Below are positions 36,796 to 46,199 of a stretch of DNA of 64,000 nucleotides, one piece after another. This DNA comes from Sporosarcina sp. P34 (GTDB lineage Bacteria > Bacillota > Bacilli > Bacillales_A > Planococcaceae), in assembly GCF_002743375.1 (NCBI RefSeq), contig NZ_PDZC01000003.1, positions 124,001 through 188,000 of the forward strand. Direction: 5' to 3'. The notes beneath the pieces are model-generated. The model was given only the letters and a program-made list of their open reading frames with translations. It did not search any database and was not told the DNA's origin. The translations under genes and the position numbers were made by a program. Positions within the stretch are counted from its first letter, which is position 1. Every line of letters starts with the position of its first letter.

Positions 36796-37811
36796 GTAAC
36801 GAACAAAACCCTTTCAAGAAGATAGAAGATGCCCTGAAGAAGATGGGGGAAACCGACCAAAAAAGAAATTCTCAGAAACCAGATGCGGATCCCAAAGTTA
36901 CGCAAATGCGACCGAAAAAAGCGTTTGATATGAAAAAATATACAAAACTCATTATCTCGTTAACAGTCGTTTTTGCGATTCTTGTGATTCTGTTATCCAA
37001 CTTATTTATCGTTAAAGAAAATGAATACCGGGTCGTCCGTCAGTTCGGTGAAATAACGCGAATTATTGAAAAGCCCGGAATGCATATGAAAATACCATTT
37101 ATTCAAAGTGTGAGTACGTTGCCGAAAAATCGAATGACTTCTAACGTATCAGAAGCAGAAATTAATACAAAAGACAAGAAACGGATCATCATTGATAATT
37201 ATGCAATATGGCATATTACAGATCCAGCTAAAATGATTTCCAATGCACGGAATATTGTCAATGCCGAAGCTAGAATGGAAGAATTCATTTATTCTGTAGT
37301 CCGTAATGAAATGGGACGTCTAGATTATGTCAATGTGGTCAATGATGAAGACTCTTCACGCGGAAGCTTGAATGACGATGTGACGGCCAAAGTAAATAAG
37401 TTTTTGGACGATGGGAATTATGGCATTAAAGTAGTGGATGTTCGCATGAAGCGCATTGATTTACCTGAAGAAAACGAACAGTCTATCTACACACGAATGA
37501 TTTCAGAGCGTGATTCGACTGCACAATCCTACCTTTCTGAAGGGGATGCAGCGAAGCAGAAGATTGAAGCAGAAACAGATCGTGTAGTTCAGGAAATGTT
37601 AGCCAAAGCGAAAAAAGAAGCAGCGATCGTCACTGCGCAAGGTGAAGCGGAAGCGGCTAGAATTTATAACGAGGCGTATGCAAAAGACCCAGAATTCTAC
37701 AAACTGTATAGAACACTTCAGTCTTATACGAAAGTCGTGGATGACGAAACGATGATCATCCTGCCAGCGGATTCTCCATATGCCAAGCTATTAAGCGGCA
37801 ATATCGAGTAA
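36792..37811 (+). CDS. hflC: SPFH-domain membrane protein HflC
   Basis: Partner of HflK. The 339 residues differ from the E. coli protein by a charged cytoplasmic N-terminal extension of about 50 residues (NPFKKIEDALKKMGETDQK...) before the membrane helix (about 52-72, LIISLTVVFAILVILL). The SPFH domain begins ENEYRVVRQFGEI and continues PGMHMKIPFIQ; the C-terminal part is coiled coil. The ATGA overlap with hflK implies equal synthesis. A terminator follows. Confidence 0.88.
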   Translation: MSNEQNPFKKIEDALKKMGETDQKRNSQKPDADPKVTQMRPKKAFDMKKYTKLIISLTVVFAILVILLSNLFIVKENEYRVVRQFGEITRIIEKPGMHMKIPFIQSVSTLPKNRMTSNVSEAEINTKDKKRIIIDNYAIWHITDPAKMISNARNIVNAEARMEEFIYSVVRNEMGRLDYVNVVNDEDSSRGSLNDDVTAKVNKFLDDGNYGIKVVDVRMKRIDLPEENEQSIYTRMISERDSTAQSYLSEGDAAKQKIEAETDRVVQEMLAKAKKEAAIVTAQGEAEAARIYNEAYAKDPEFYKLYRTLQSYTKVVDDETMIILPADSPYAKLLSGNIE

Positions 37812-37820
37812 TTATAAGTG

Positions 37821-37877
37821 CGTCATTTTCATTCAAGTTGCCAAACGTGGTAAACTAAATGAAAATGACGTTTTTTT
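37821..37877 (+). terminator. terminator after hflC
   Basis: CGTCATTTTCAT pairs perfectly with ATGAAAATGACG across a 26-nt loop and is followed by seven T residues. Confidence 0.85.
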
Positions 37878-37908
37878 ATATAACGATTATAAAGGAGTGG
37901 GATGGATT

Positions 37909-40533
37909 TTGACGAAAAAGAAAGTCGTCTTATTGGATGGAAACAGCTTAGCCTATCGTGCGTTTTTCGCTTTACCGTTATTAACGAATGAAAAAGGGTT
38001 TCATACAAACGCGGTATATGGTTTTACTATGATGTTAGAGACCATCTTAGCGAATGAAAAACCGACGCATGTGATCGTTGCGTGGGATGCAGGGAAAACT
38101 ACATTCCGTCACAGTACGTTTACAGAATACAAAGGCGGACGGCAAAAAACACCACCAGAGCTTTCAGAACAGTTCCCGTATATCCGTAAACTAATTGAAG
38201 CATTCGGCATCATGCAGTATGAACTTGATCTATATGAAGCGGACGACATTATCGGAACATTGAGCAGAGAATGCAGTGATGCAGAAGCGGAAGTCGTCAT
38301 CATTTCTGGAGATAAAGATTTAACGCAACTGGCGAATGATCAGACGACGGTATGCATTACAAGAAAAGGCATTACCGATCTTGAAAAATACACGCCTGCA
38401 CATATCGAAGAAAAATATGGTCTTGCGCCATTGCAGATCATCGATATGAAAGGATTGATGGGCGATGCGTCCGACAATATCCCAGGCGTACCTGGGATCG
38501 GTGAAAAAACTGCCATCAAATTATTGAAGGAATACGGTTCTGTAGAAAAAGTCTATGAATCGATAGAGCAAATTACCGCAAAGAAAATGAAAGAAAACCT
38601 CGTGAATAATAAAGATCAAGCGTTCATGAGTAAAGAACTTGCGACGATTGACGTACACGCACCGATTACTGTGTCATTAAATGATATGGACTTTGTCGGA
38701 CGAAACGAAGAAGAAGTTATACAACTATATAAAGAATTGCAATTTAAATCATTGCTTGAAAAGATGGATGTATCTATCGAGGTGCAACCACTAGAAGAAA
38801 TCAATGTCCGCATGGTGGAAGAGATTACTTCAGAAATGCTGACGGATACGATGTCTCTGCATGTCGAGATTGACGGTGATAATTATTTATCTCAAGATAT
38901 TTTAGGTATCGGACTTTCGAATAACACTGATGCGTATTTCATTTCTACTGAATTAGCGACTACATCGGATCTCTTTAAAAACTGGATTGCAGACCAGACA
39001 ACACGTAAATTCGTTTCCGATTCTAAATCAGCCTATGCAGCGATTGCGCGCCTTGGCATGGAGCTGAACGGCGCAGAATTCGATCTCATGCTAGCGGCAT
39101 ACATTGTCAATCCTTCATTCTCAACGAATGAAGTCTCCGAAATCGCACGTTCATTCGGCTACCATGGTGTAGAAAATGATGAAGTCGTCTACGGGAAAGG
39201 GGCCAAACGAACTGTACCGGCATCTGAACAACTTGCCAACCATACCGCGAGAAAAGCACATGCGGTGTGGGAACTGTATCCAGTTGTCACAAAACAGTTG
39301 GAAGACAATGAACAGCAAGACTTGTTCCATGACCTCGAATTACCGTTAGCAAAAATACTTGGGAAAATGGAAGTAACCGGTGTGAAAACAGACGTAGATG
39401 TGCTGAAGATGATTGGTGAGCAGTTATCGGAACGTCTAGCGGTAATTGAAAAGACGATTTATGAAATGGCTGGCGAGAAATTCAATATTAATTCGCCTAA
39501 ACAGCTCGGTGTCATTTTATTTGAAAAAATCGGATTGACTCCGATCAAAAAAACGAAGACGGGTTACTCGACAGCTGCGGACGTGCTAGAGAAGCTCGAA
39601 AGTGAACATGAAATCATTCAACATATTTTACTATACAGGCAGCTTGGTAAATTAAATTCAACTTATATTGAAGGCCTCACAAAAGAAATTCACGAAGATG
39701 GAAAGATTCATACACGATTCCAGCAGGCCTTAACACAGACAGGGAGATTGAGCTCGATCAATCCGAACTTGCAAAATATCCCGATTCGTTTGGAAGAAGG
39801 GCGCAAAATACGTGCAGCTTTCATTCCATCTGAAACAGATTGGATTATGTTTGCGGCTGACTATTCACAAATTGAATTGCGTGTGCTTGCACATATTTCA
39901 CAAGATGAAAAATTAATTGAAGCGTTCCGCGAAGGCGCAGATATTCATACGAAAACTGCAATGGACGTTTTTGGTGTGAAAGAAGAGGACGTCGATAGCA
40001 ATATGCGTCGCGCAGCAAAAGCTGTCAACTTTGGTATCGTCTATGGCATCAGTGATTATGGATTATCACAAAGTTTAAATATTACCCGTAAAGAAGCAGG
40101 CACATTCATCGATACGTATTTAGCAAGCTTCCCAGGCGTCAAACAGTATATGGATGATAGTATTACCGACGCTAAGTTAAAAGGCTATGTGACAACACTA
40201 TTGAAACGTAGACGTTATTTACCGGATATCACGAGTTCGAATTTCAACTTGCGAGGTTTTGCGGAGCGTACAGCGATGAATACACCAATTCAAGGAACGG
40301 CAGCAGACATCATTAAACAAGCGATGATCGATATGGATGCTAGACTTGAAAAAGAAAATATGCAAGCGCGTATGTTACTGCAAGTGCATGATGAATTGAT
40401 ATTTGAAGCGCCGCTGGAAGAGCTAGAGAAATTAAAAGAAATCGTACCGGAAGTGATGGAACAAACCATTCAACTCGACGTTCCGTTGAAGGTCGATTGG
40501 AATTATGGCAAGTCTTGGTACGAAACAAAGTGA
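37909..40533 (+). CDS. polA: DNA polymerase I
   Basis: Removes RNA primers, fills gaps and supports repair. The 874 residues comprise a 5' nuclease domain (about 1-290: LLDGNSLAYRAFF, YEADDIIGTL, SGDKDLTQL, GVPGIGEKTA), a 3'-5' exonuclease-like domain without the catalytic acidic residues (about 300-465, as in Bacillus Pol I), and the polymerase domain (DYSQIELR, RRAAKAVNFGIVYG, VHDELIFEAP). I take TTG 37909 as the start: it gives the MTKKKVVLLDG N-terminus seen in homologues and has AAAGGAG 11 nt upstream. mutM and coaE follow closely. Confidence 0.95.
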   Translation: MTKKKVVLLDGNSLAYRAFFALPLLTNEKGFHTNAVYGFTMMLETILANEKPTHVIVAWDAGKTTFRHSTFTEYKGGRQKTPPELSEQFPYIRKLIEAFGIMQYELDLYEADDIIGTLSRECSDAEAEVVIISGDKDLTQLANDQTTVCITRKGITDLEKYTPAHIEEKYGLAPLQIIDMKGLMGDASDNIPGVPGIGEKTAIKLLKEYGSVEKVYESIEQITAKKMKENLVNNKDQAFMSKELATIDVHAPITVSLNDMDFVGRNEEEVIQLYKELQFKSLLEKMDVSIEVQPLEEINVRMVEEITSEMLTDTMSLHVEIDGDNYLSQDILGIGLSNNTDAYFISTELATTSDLFKNWIADQTTRKFVSDSKSAYAAIARLGMELNGAEFDLMLAAYIVNPSFSTNEVSEIARSFGYHGVENDEVVYGKGAKRTVPASEQLANHTARKAHAVWELYPVVTKQLEDNEQQDLFHDLELPLAKILGKMEVTGVKTDVDVLKMIGEQLSERLAVIEKTIYEMAGEKFNINSPKQLGVILFEKIGLTPIKKTKTGYSTAADVLEKLESEHEIIQHILLYRQLGKLNSTYIEGLTKEIHEDGKIHTRFQQALTQTGRLSSINPNLQNIPIRLEEGRKIRAAFIPSETDWIMFAADYSQIELRVLAHISQDEKLIEAFREGADIHTKTAMDVFGVKEEDVDSNMRRAAKAVNFGIVYGISDYGLSQSLNITRKEAGTFIDTYLASFPGVKQYMDDSITDAKLKGYVTTLLKRRRYLPDITSSNFNLRGFAERTAMNTPIQGTAADIIKQAMIDMDARLEKENMQARMLLQVHDELIFEAPLEELEKLKEIVPEVMEQTIQLDVPLKVDWNYGKSWYETK

Positions 40534-40542
40534 GTGATATAC

Positions 40543-41415
40543 ATGCCAGAACTACCGGAAGTAGAAGGAGTGGTGCGCGATCTCGCACCGCTCGTGGAAG
40601 GGCGGAAGGTTAAGCGACTTTCTGTATCGGATACCGTAGTCATTTCTAAAACAGCTGGAAAAGAAACGATTATAAAAGGTAAATCTGTAGACGACTTTCT
40701 TTACGGCATGGAGCACATGCAAATTGAGAAAATTGTGCGTCGCAGTAAATATATTTATTTTCATTTAGTGAAGGAAAACCAACCATACTTGCTCGTCAGC
40801 CATCTTGGCATGACGGGTGCATGGTTTGTCGTGAACGCTCTTGATGAAATTACAGAAGACAAATTTCGGAAACATGCACATGTCTTTTTGGAAATGGAAG
40901 ATGGTGGATTACTAGTCTACTCGGATATACGAAGATTCGGCGAAATGCGTCTACTGCAGACGGAAGAAGATTTCCCTCCTTTGTTAGAGATGGCACCTGA
41001 ACCTTTTTCAGAAGAAGCGCTGGACCATTTTTTATCGATGGCAGAAACTCCGAAATATAAAAGAAAACCGATTAAAGAAGTAATCATGGATGGAAAAGTG
41101 ATTTCGGGATGCGGCAATATTTACGCTACAGAAGCACTGTTTCATATGAAAATTCATCCGGGTCGTACAGCGGAACGGATTAGCAGGAAGCGTAAAATCC
41201 TATTGTTTGAAGAGATTGTACGCGTTTTACAAGAAAGTATCGACGCGGGGGGCAGTACCATATCCGATTATCGTTCAGTTAACGGCAATGCGGGAACGAT
41301 GCAAGATCGACTGCATATGTACGGTAAAAAAACATGTGTAGCATGCGACACACCGACAAAAAGTAAACAGATTGCGGGCAGAACCTCTGTCTATTGTCCA
41401 GCATGCCAAAAATAA
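40543..41415 (+). CDS. mutM: formamidopyrimidine-DNA glycosylase
   Basis: Excises 8-oxoguanine and formamidopyrimidines and cuts the abasic site. The 290 residues begin MPELPEVE, where Pro2 is the catalytic nucleophile after Met removal and Glu3 is essential, so the start must be ATG 40543. SGCGNIYATEALF holds the Asn of the H2TH region, and the C-terminus carries a CxxC...CxxC zinc finger (CVACDT...YCPACQ). It starts 9 nt after polA and lies 12 nt before coaE. Confidence 0.96.
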   Translation: MPELPEVEGVVRDLAPLVEGRKVKRLSVSDTVVISKTAGKETIIKGKSVDDFLYGMEHMQIEKIVRRSKYIYFHLVKENQPYLLVSHLGMTGAWFVVNALDEITEDKFRKHAHVFLEMEDGGLLVYSDIRRFGEMRLLQTEEDFPPLLEMAPEPFSEEALDHFLSMAETPKYKRKPIKEVIMDGKVISGCGNIYATEALFHMKIHPGRTAERISRKRKILLFEEIVRVLQESIDAGGSTISDYRSVNGNAGTMQDRLHMYGKKTCVACDTPTKSKQIAGRTSVYCPACQK

Positions 41416-41427
41416 GGAGTGAAGAAC

Positions 41428-42027
41428 GTGATTATCGGATTGACGGGAAGTATTGCAAGCGGGAAAAGTACTGTAGCCAATATGTTGCGTGAAAAAGGTT
41501 ACCCTATTGTCGATGCGGATGTCATCGCGAGAGAAGTAGTTGAGCCAGGTAGCCCATTGCTGGATAAAATTCAACAGACTTTCGGTAAAGAAGTGTTACG
41601 CGAAGATGGCACATTAAATCGTGAACAGCTCGGGGCTATAATTTTTGGTGATCAAGTGAAACGGCAACAGTTAAATGAATTAATGCATCCTGCAATCAGG
41701 GGGCGAATGATCAATCAGAAAGAAGACTATTTAACTCAAGGCTATCAAACCGTCATTATGGACATCCCGTTACTTTTTGAAAGTAACCTTCAGGATTATG
41801 TAGAAAAGATTATCGTCGTTTCGGTCACGAAGCAAATTCAAAAGCAGAGACTGATGGCTCGCAACGAATGGACAGAAGCAGAATCGGATGCCAGAATCGC
41901 ATCACAGTTGGATATGGATAGCAAAGAACAAGGTGCTGACGCAGTTATTTACAATAACGAGACACTAGATGAAACCGAAAAACAGTTGGATGCAATCCTC
42001 GAAAATTGGCAAGCTGTGCCAAGATAA
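41428..42027 (+). CDS. coaE: dephospho-CoA kinase
   Basis: Last step of coenzyme A synthesis, phosphorylation of the ribose 3'-OH. The 199 residues have the P-loop GLTGSIASGKST at the N-terminus, DADVIAREVVEPG and the lid region with DIPLLFE. GTG 41428 is the start because AAGGAG is 8 nt upstream; the GTG at 41419 lies in that site. It belongs to the polA-mutM-coaE transcript, as in B. subtilis. Confidence 0.94.
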   Translation: MIIGLTGSIASGKSTVANMLREKGYPIVDADVIAREVVEPGSPLLDKIQQTFGKEVLREDGTLNREQLGAIIFGDQVKRQQLNELMHPAIRGRMINQKEDYLTQGYQTVIMDIPLLFESNLQDYVEKIIVVSVTKQIQKQRLMARNEWTEAESDARIASQLDMDSKEQGADAVIYNNETLDETEKQLDAILENWQAVPR

Positions 42028-42069
42028 TGGCTGTTGGGAATTAATTTGTGAATTTAATGTGTAATAGTG

Positions 42070-42097
42070 TTGGCATAAGGATAAAATATGTTATACT
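42070..42097 (+). promoter_or_regulatory. sigma-A promoter of gapB
   Basis: TTGGCA (42070-42075), a 16-nt spacer and TATACT (42092-42097). The -10 is embedded in a CcpN-type box. Confidence 0.7.
42087..42097 (+). promoter_or_regulatory. CcpN box 1 at gapB
   Basis: TATGTTATACT matches the CcpN consensus TRTGHYATAYW at all 11 positions and covers the -10 element. Confidence 0.7.
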
Positions 42098-42118
42098 AAT
42101 GAACGATAAAAGATATAA

Positions 42119-42129
42119 AGTATAACATA
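42119..42129 (-). promoter_or_regulatory. CcpN box 2 at gapB
   Basis: AGTATAACATA is the exact reverse complement of box 1. The centres are 32 bp apart, about three helical turns, and the site lies in the early transcribed region before the ribosome binding site. Confidence 0.7.
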
Positions 42130-42149
42130 CATGCAGGAGGATCCTTTTA

Positions 42150-43172
42150 ATGACTACAAATATTGCAATTAACGGACTTGGCCGTATTGGACGGATGGTA
42201 TTCCGTCAGATTATCAAAGAAGACGATGTTAATCTTGTTGCTGTCAATGCGACATATCCCGCTGAAACAATTGCACATCTCTTGAAATATGACTCAACAC
42301 ACGGAGTTTTCGATGGTGAAATCGTAGCAGAAGAAAACGCAATAATTGTCGATGGCAAACGTGTACAATTAATCTCTGAGCGTGACCCTTCGAAATTACC
42401 TTGGAAAGAACTAGGTGTAGATATTGTTATAGAATCAACAGGCGTATTTAACTCCCGTGAGAAAGCAGCACTTCATTTGGAATCCGGAGCAAAGAAAGTA
42501 ATTTTAACAGCTCCAGGTACAAATGAAGACGTAACAGTCGTAATCGGAGTAAATGACGACAAATTAGACGTCAACCAACACAGTGTAATTTCTAATGCTA
42601 GTTGTACAACAAATTGTTTAGCGCCTGTTGCAAAAGTATTGAATGATGAATTCGGTATTGTAAACGGCTTAATGACAACAGTACATGCCTATACGAATGA
42701 TCAGAAGAACCTAGACAACCCACATAAAGATTTGCGTCGCGCGCGTTCTTGCGGAGAGTCCATCATTCCTACTTCAACAGGTGCTGCAAAAGCTTTATCA
42801 CTTGTACTCCCTGAACTTGAAGGGAAGATTCATGGTCTAGCATTGCGTATCCCAACACCAAACGTATCCCTTGTGGACTTGGTGGTGGATGTAGAAAAAG
42901 ATGTGACGGTTGAAGAAGTGAACAATGCGTTCCGTAAAGCTGCAGAAGGCCCGATGAAAGGCATTCTTCGCTTTACTACAGAACCACTTGTATCGATCGA
43001 CTTCAATACGACAACAGAATCTGCAACACTTGATGGACTTTCTACTATCGTCATGGGCGATCGTAAAATCAAAGTGCTTGCATGGTATGATAATGAATGG
43101 GGTTATTCAGCACGTGTTGTGCAATTGGCGAAAAAAGTCGCTTCTGCATTAACTGACAAAGTAACTTCTTAA
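42150..43172 (+). CDS. gapB: gluconeogenic glyceraldehyde-3-phosphate dehydrogenase GapB
   Basis: Runs the NADP-dependent reaction towards glyceraldehyde 3-phosphate in gluconeogenesis. The 340 residues have the Rossmann motif NGLGRIGRM (8-16), the catalytic Cys152 in SNASCTTNCLAP and the substrate loop TGAAKALSLVLPEL. The NAD-selecting Asp of glycolytic GapA (AVNDLTD) is replaced in AVNATYPAE, which fits NADP use. Position between coaE and nrdR matches B. subtilis gapB. Two CcpN-type boxes upstream predict repression on glycolytic carbon. The start follows CAGGAGGATCC. Confidence 0.95.
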   Translation: MTTNIAINGLGRIGRMVFRQIIKEDDVNLVAVNATYPAETIAHLLKYDSTHGVFDGEIVAEENAIIVDGKRVQLISERDPSKLPWKELGVDIVIESTGVFNSREKAALHLESGAKKVILTAPGTNEDVTVVIGVNDDKLDVNQHSVISNASCTTNCLAPVAKVLNDEFGIVNGLMTTVHAYTNDQKNLDNPHKDLRRARSCGESIIPTSTGAAKALSLVLPELEGKIHGLALRIPTPNVSLVDLVVDVEKDVTVEEVNNAFRKAAEGPMKGILRFTTEPLVSIDFNTTTESATLDGLSTIVMGDRKIKVLAWYDNEWGYSARVVQLAKKVASALTDKVTS

Positions 43173-43183
43173 TGAATGAATCG

Positions 43184-43213
43184 GCACTTCATCTTATAGG
43201 ATGAAGTGCTTTT
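43184..43213 (+). terminator. terminator after gapB
   Basis: GCACTTCATC pairs with GATGAAGTGC, followed by TTTT. Confidence 0.85.
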
Positions 43214-43226
43214 CTATGTCCGTTTG

Positions 43227-43254
43227 TTGTTGTATGGATAGTTTCTGTTATAAT
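43227..43254 (+). promoter_or_regulatory. sigma-A promoter of nrdR-dnaB-dnaI
   Basis: TTGTTG (43227-43232), a 16-nt spacer and a perfect TATAAT (43249-43254). It excludes an upstream in-frame ATG at 43253 as nrdR start. Confidence 0.6.
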
Positions 43255-43288
43255 GAAAAGTACTAATGAATATGCGGAGGAACTAACT

Positions 43289-43756
43289 ATGTTATGTCCA
43301 GCTTGTCACTACAATGGAACACGTGTAATTGATTCACGGCCCGCGGAAGAAAATCGCTCCATTCGACGAAGACGTGAATGCGAAAAATGCAGTTTTCGTT
43401 TCACGACATTTGAAAAAGTGGAGCATTCTCCGTTAGTTGTCGTAAAGAAAGATAAGACGCGAGAAGAATTCAGCAGTGAAAAGTTGCTGAGAGGATTAAT
43501 TCGCGCTTGTGAAAAACGCGCGGTACCAATCGAGAAATTAAAAGATATCGTGGCATCTATCGAAAAAGAACTAAGAAGCTCAGGAAATGTCGAAATAGAT
43601 TCCGAACAGGTAGGAGAAATGGTGATGGAACGATTAGTGGATGTGGATGAAGTTGCCTATGTACGATTTGCATCTGTCTACCGCCACTACAAAGACATCA
43701 CAATCTTCATAGACGAGTTGCAACAATTGCAAAACAGGAAAGATGAACAAGAGTAA
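43289..43756 (+). CDS. nrdR: transcriptional repressor NrdR
   Basis: A Zn- and nucleotide-dependent repressor of ribonucleotide reductase genes. The 155 residues have the zinc ribbon (Cys3, Cys6, Cys31, Cys34) with the DNA-contacting RRRRECEKC stretch, then an ATP-cone domain (about 48-140, [28 protein letters not shown]). ATG 43289 follows GCGGAGGAA. dnaB and dnaI follow, linking dNTP supply to replication initiation as in B. subtilis. Confidence 0.96.
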   Translation: MLCPACHYNGTRVIDSRPAEENRSIRRRRECEKCSFRFTTFEKVEHSPLVVVKKDKTREEFSSEKLLRGLIRACEKRAVPIEKLKDIVASIEKELRSSGNVEIDSEQVGEMVMERLVDVDEVAYVRFASVYRHYKDITIFIDELQQLQNRKDEQE

Positions 43757-43788
43757 GTTGTAATCTAGAAGGGGAGGCGATTGTTAAT

Positions 43789-45150
43789 ATGCTTTATACA
43801 GAGTTGCAGCCTGTCGATTCCTTCGAAGTAAAGTTAGCACATCCTTTTTCTGCATATGATCGGCAGATGCTAACGCTATTTTATCAGCCACTGATCGGTC
43901 CCGAAGCGGTCAGTCTGTTTATGACACTGTGGACAGATGCGGAAAGCAGAGAACCACAAGAACATAGCCACTATTATTTGATGAATATGTCTTCTTTCCC
44001 ACTTCAAACCATTTTTGAAGCGAGAATTTCATTAGAAGCTATTGGTTTATTACGTACGTATAAGAAAAAACAAGAAATAGATAAGCGGTCTTTCCTCTAC
44101 GAACTATTACCGCCGCTCGATGCACCTTCTTTCTTCAATGATCCGCTTCTATCAACGTTTTTGTTCAGTAAAATCGGAGAGCAACCTTATCGTCAGTTGC
44201 GTAGTCGGTTTTTAGAGGAGCCTATTGCGAAAGAGGAGTATCAGGATATATCACGGACATTTTTAGATGTCTATACACCTGCAAGAGGCGATCAAGCGAT
44301 GGAATTGACTGCCGGCATGGAATTTCAAGGAAAAAGTGAACCGCCTGGTATACCGTTTTACGTTTTGAATTTTAATTTCGATTTATTTTATAACGGACTA
44401 TCCGATCAAATGATCCCTAAAGCTTCGTTGCGCACTATTTCTCAGGAAATGATTGCGATGCTGGCTTTCTTGTATTCACTCAGTCCACTTGATATGCAAA
44501 AGGTCGTAATGATTGCAATGGATGAAAATCACCAGCTGACAGAAGAAAAAGTCCGAAAGGCGGCTGCGGAGTTTTATAAGATGAATACGTCCAAGCAACC
44601 ACCAAAATTACAGTCGGTGTTTACACAACCGATCATCGATGAAGTACCAAAAGAGAATATGAGCCGTGACGAAGAATTACTATTCTATTTGGAACATACA
44701 CCACCAAAAGAGATGTTACGTAAAGTAAGCAAAAAAGAACCATTTCTTGTAGATATTCAATTAGCTGAACGATTAATCAATCTGCATAAATTCCCGGTAG
44801 GTGTCGTCAATGTCTTGCTACAATATGTAATGCTACGTAATGATGGAAAAATCACTAGTAGTTTTGTGGAACGCATTGCTTCCCATTGGGCGAATAAACA
44901 AGTAAATGATGCGAAAACGGCTTTGAAGTTATCAAGAGAAGAACATGATCAATACATGAAATGGCTTAAAGAAGGTAAGCAATCGACGCCTAGAAGCCGA
45001 AAGCCAACCAGGGAAGAAAAAGTTCCAGAATGGTTTTCAAAGCGCGATAAAAAGAACAAGAAATCCGAAAAACCTGATGACTTCAATGTAGAGGAAGAAC
45101 GCCAGAAGTTATTGAAAGAATTGGGGATTCAAGAATCAGAGGTGAAATAA
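43789..45150 (+). CDS. dnaB: replication initiation and membrane attachment protein DnaB
   Basis: A primosome component of Firmicutes that, with DnaD, helps DnaI load the replicative helicase DnaC at oriC and restart sites. The 453 residues show the DDBH1 and DDBH2 domains; the C-terminal part (about 310-410) has the conserved LINLHKFPVGVVNVLLQYVMLRNDGKI segment. A Lys-rich tail follows. This is not the E. coli DnaB helicase. The start follows AAGGGGAGG; dnaI begins 2 nt after the stop. Confidence 0.93.
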   Translation: MLYTELQPVDSFEVKLAHPFSAYDRQMLTLFYQPLIGPEAVSLFMTLWTDAESREPQEHSHYYLMNMSSFPLQTIFEARISLEAIGLLRTYKKKQEIDKRSFLYELLPPLDAPSFFNDPLLSTFLFSKIGEQPYRQLRSRFLEEPIAKEEYQDISRTFLDVYTPARGDQAMELTAGMEFQGKSEPPGIPFYVLNFNFDLFYNGLSDQMIPKASLRTISQEMIAMLAFLYSLSPLDMQKVVMIAMDENHQLTEEKVRKAAAEFYKMNTSKQPPKLQSVFTQPIIDEVPKENMSRDEELLFYLEHTPPKEMLRKVSKKEPFLVDIQLAERLINLHKFPVGVVNVLLQYVMLRNDGKITSSFVERIASHWANKQVNDAKTALKLSREEHDQYMKWLKEGKQSTPRSRKPTREEKVPEWFSKRDKKNKKSEKPDDFNVEEERQKLLKELGIQESEVK

Positions 45151-45151
45151 T

Positions 45152-46093
45152 ATGGAACGAATTGGAGATGCGATGAAACGCGTAGTAAATGCTCCTTCGT
45201 TAGCCCAGAAATACGACGAGCTTCGAACAGAAGTGATGGAAGACCCGGCTGTACAAAAATTTATTAGCGATCATTCCGATGAAGTCAATACAGAAGTGGT
45301 CAACCGCAGTCTTGGTAAGTTATATGAATTTACATCGGCTTCACACGCATGTGAGCGCTGTCCGAATCTTGAAGGGTGTATCAATGTCATGAAAGGCTTT
45401 GAGCCGAAACTAGTCATCGCACAGCGCCTGATTGATATTGATTACGTAGTCTGTCCTACTAAGCAATTGGCAGATGAACGTAGAAACATCTCGAAAATGG
45501 TAAACAGTATGTACATGCCTAAAGAAGTGATGGAAGCACGCCTATCTGATGTGAACTTCCTCTCAGAAGACAGTCGCGTGATCGTAATGCGCGCGGCTAA
45601 AGACTTCCTGAATCAAATTGAGTCTACTGGTAAGGTCCCCGAAAGAGGCTTCTATTTATTCGGTAACTTCGGTATTGGAAAATCATTTATTTTAGGCGCG
45701 TTGGCGAATGAATTGGCAACTAGACGTATACAGACCGTTGTCGTATATGTACCAGAGTTCCTGCGTGAAATGAAGCAATCTATCCAAAACCAAACATTAG
45801 ACGAAAAAATAGAGTTTGTAAAAAGGGCTCCTGTCTTGATGCTGGATGATATTGGGGCAGAAACAATGTCAACGTGGACACGCGATGAAGTGCTAGGCAC
45901 GATTCTACAGTACCGTATGGCGGAAAAACTACCTGTATTCTTCACATCCAATTTTGATTATAATGAATTGGAACATCACCTTACAACGAGTCAGCGCGGG
46001 GAAAAAGAACCTATTAAAGCTGCACGAATTATGGAGAGGATCCGTATGGTTAGCCAACCATTCAAACTGGGTGGGGAAAACTGGCGGGATTAA
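45152..46093 (+). CDS. dnaI: primosomal protein DnaI (helicase loader)
   Basis: An AAA+ ATPase that loads the DnaC helicase hexamer. The 313 residues have an N-terminal zinc-binding region (Cys67, Cys70, Cys76 and Cys101 visible), Walker A GNFGIGKS (171-178) and Walker B LMLDDIGAE (229-237), with a C-terminal sensor region ARIMERIRMVSQPFKLGGENWR. It follows dnaB by 2 nt and must be co-translated with it. Confidence 0.96.
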   Translation: MERIGDAMKRVVNAPSLAQKYDELRTEVMEDPAVQKFISDHSDEVNTEVVNRSLGKLYEFTSASHACERCPNLEGCINVMKGFEPKLVIAQRLIDIDYVVCPTKQLADERRNISKMVNSMYMPKEVMEARLSDVNFLSEDSRVIVMRAAKDFLNQIESTGKVPERGFYLFGNFGIGKSFILGALANELATRRIQTVVVYVPEFLREMKQSIQNQTLDEKIEFVKRAPVLMLDDIGAETMSTWTRDEVLGTILQYRMAEKLPVFFTSNFDYNELEHHLTTSQRGEKEPIKAARIMERIRMVSQPFKLGGENWRD

Positions 46094-46139
46094 TCTTTCT
46101 TCATAATCTTGCTTTGTTGCAAGAATGAATAAATTACAC

Positions 46140-46168
46140 TTGCAATTATGCTCAAACTTTTCTATACT
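46140..46168 (+). promoter_or_regulatory. sigma-A promoter of thrS
   Basis: TTGCAA (46140-46145), a 17-nt spacer and TATACT (46163-46168), ahead of the T-box leader. Confidence 0.65.
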
Positions 46169-46199
46169 ATTACACAGTTCAACATTCATAACATGTTAA

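Noticed and set aside
42046..42066. Rex-type operator (TTGTGAA) before gapB
   Set aside because: Only one half-site is present; the other arm does not match.
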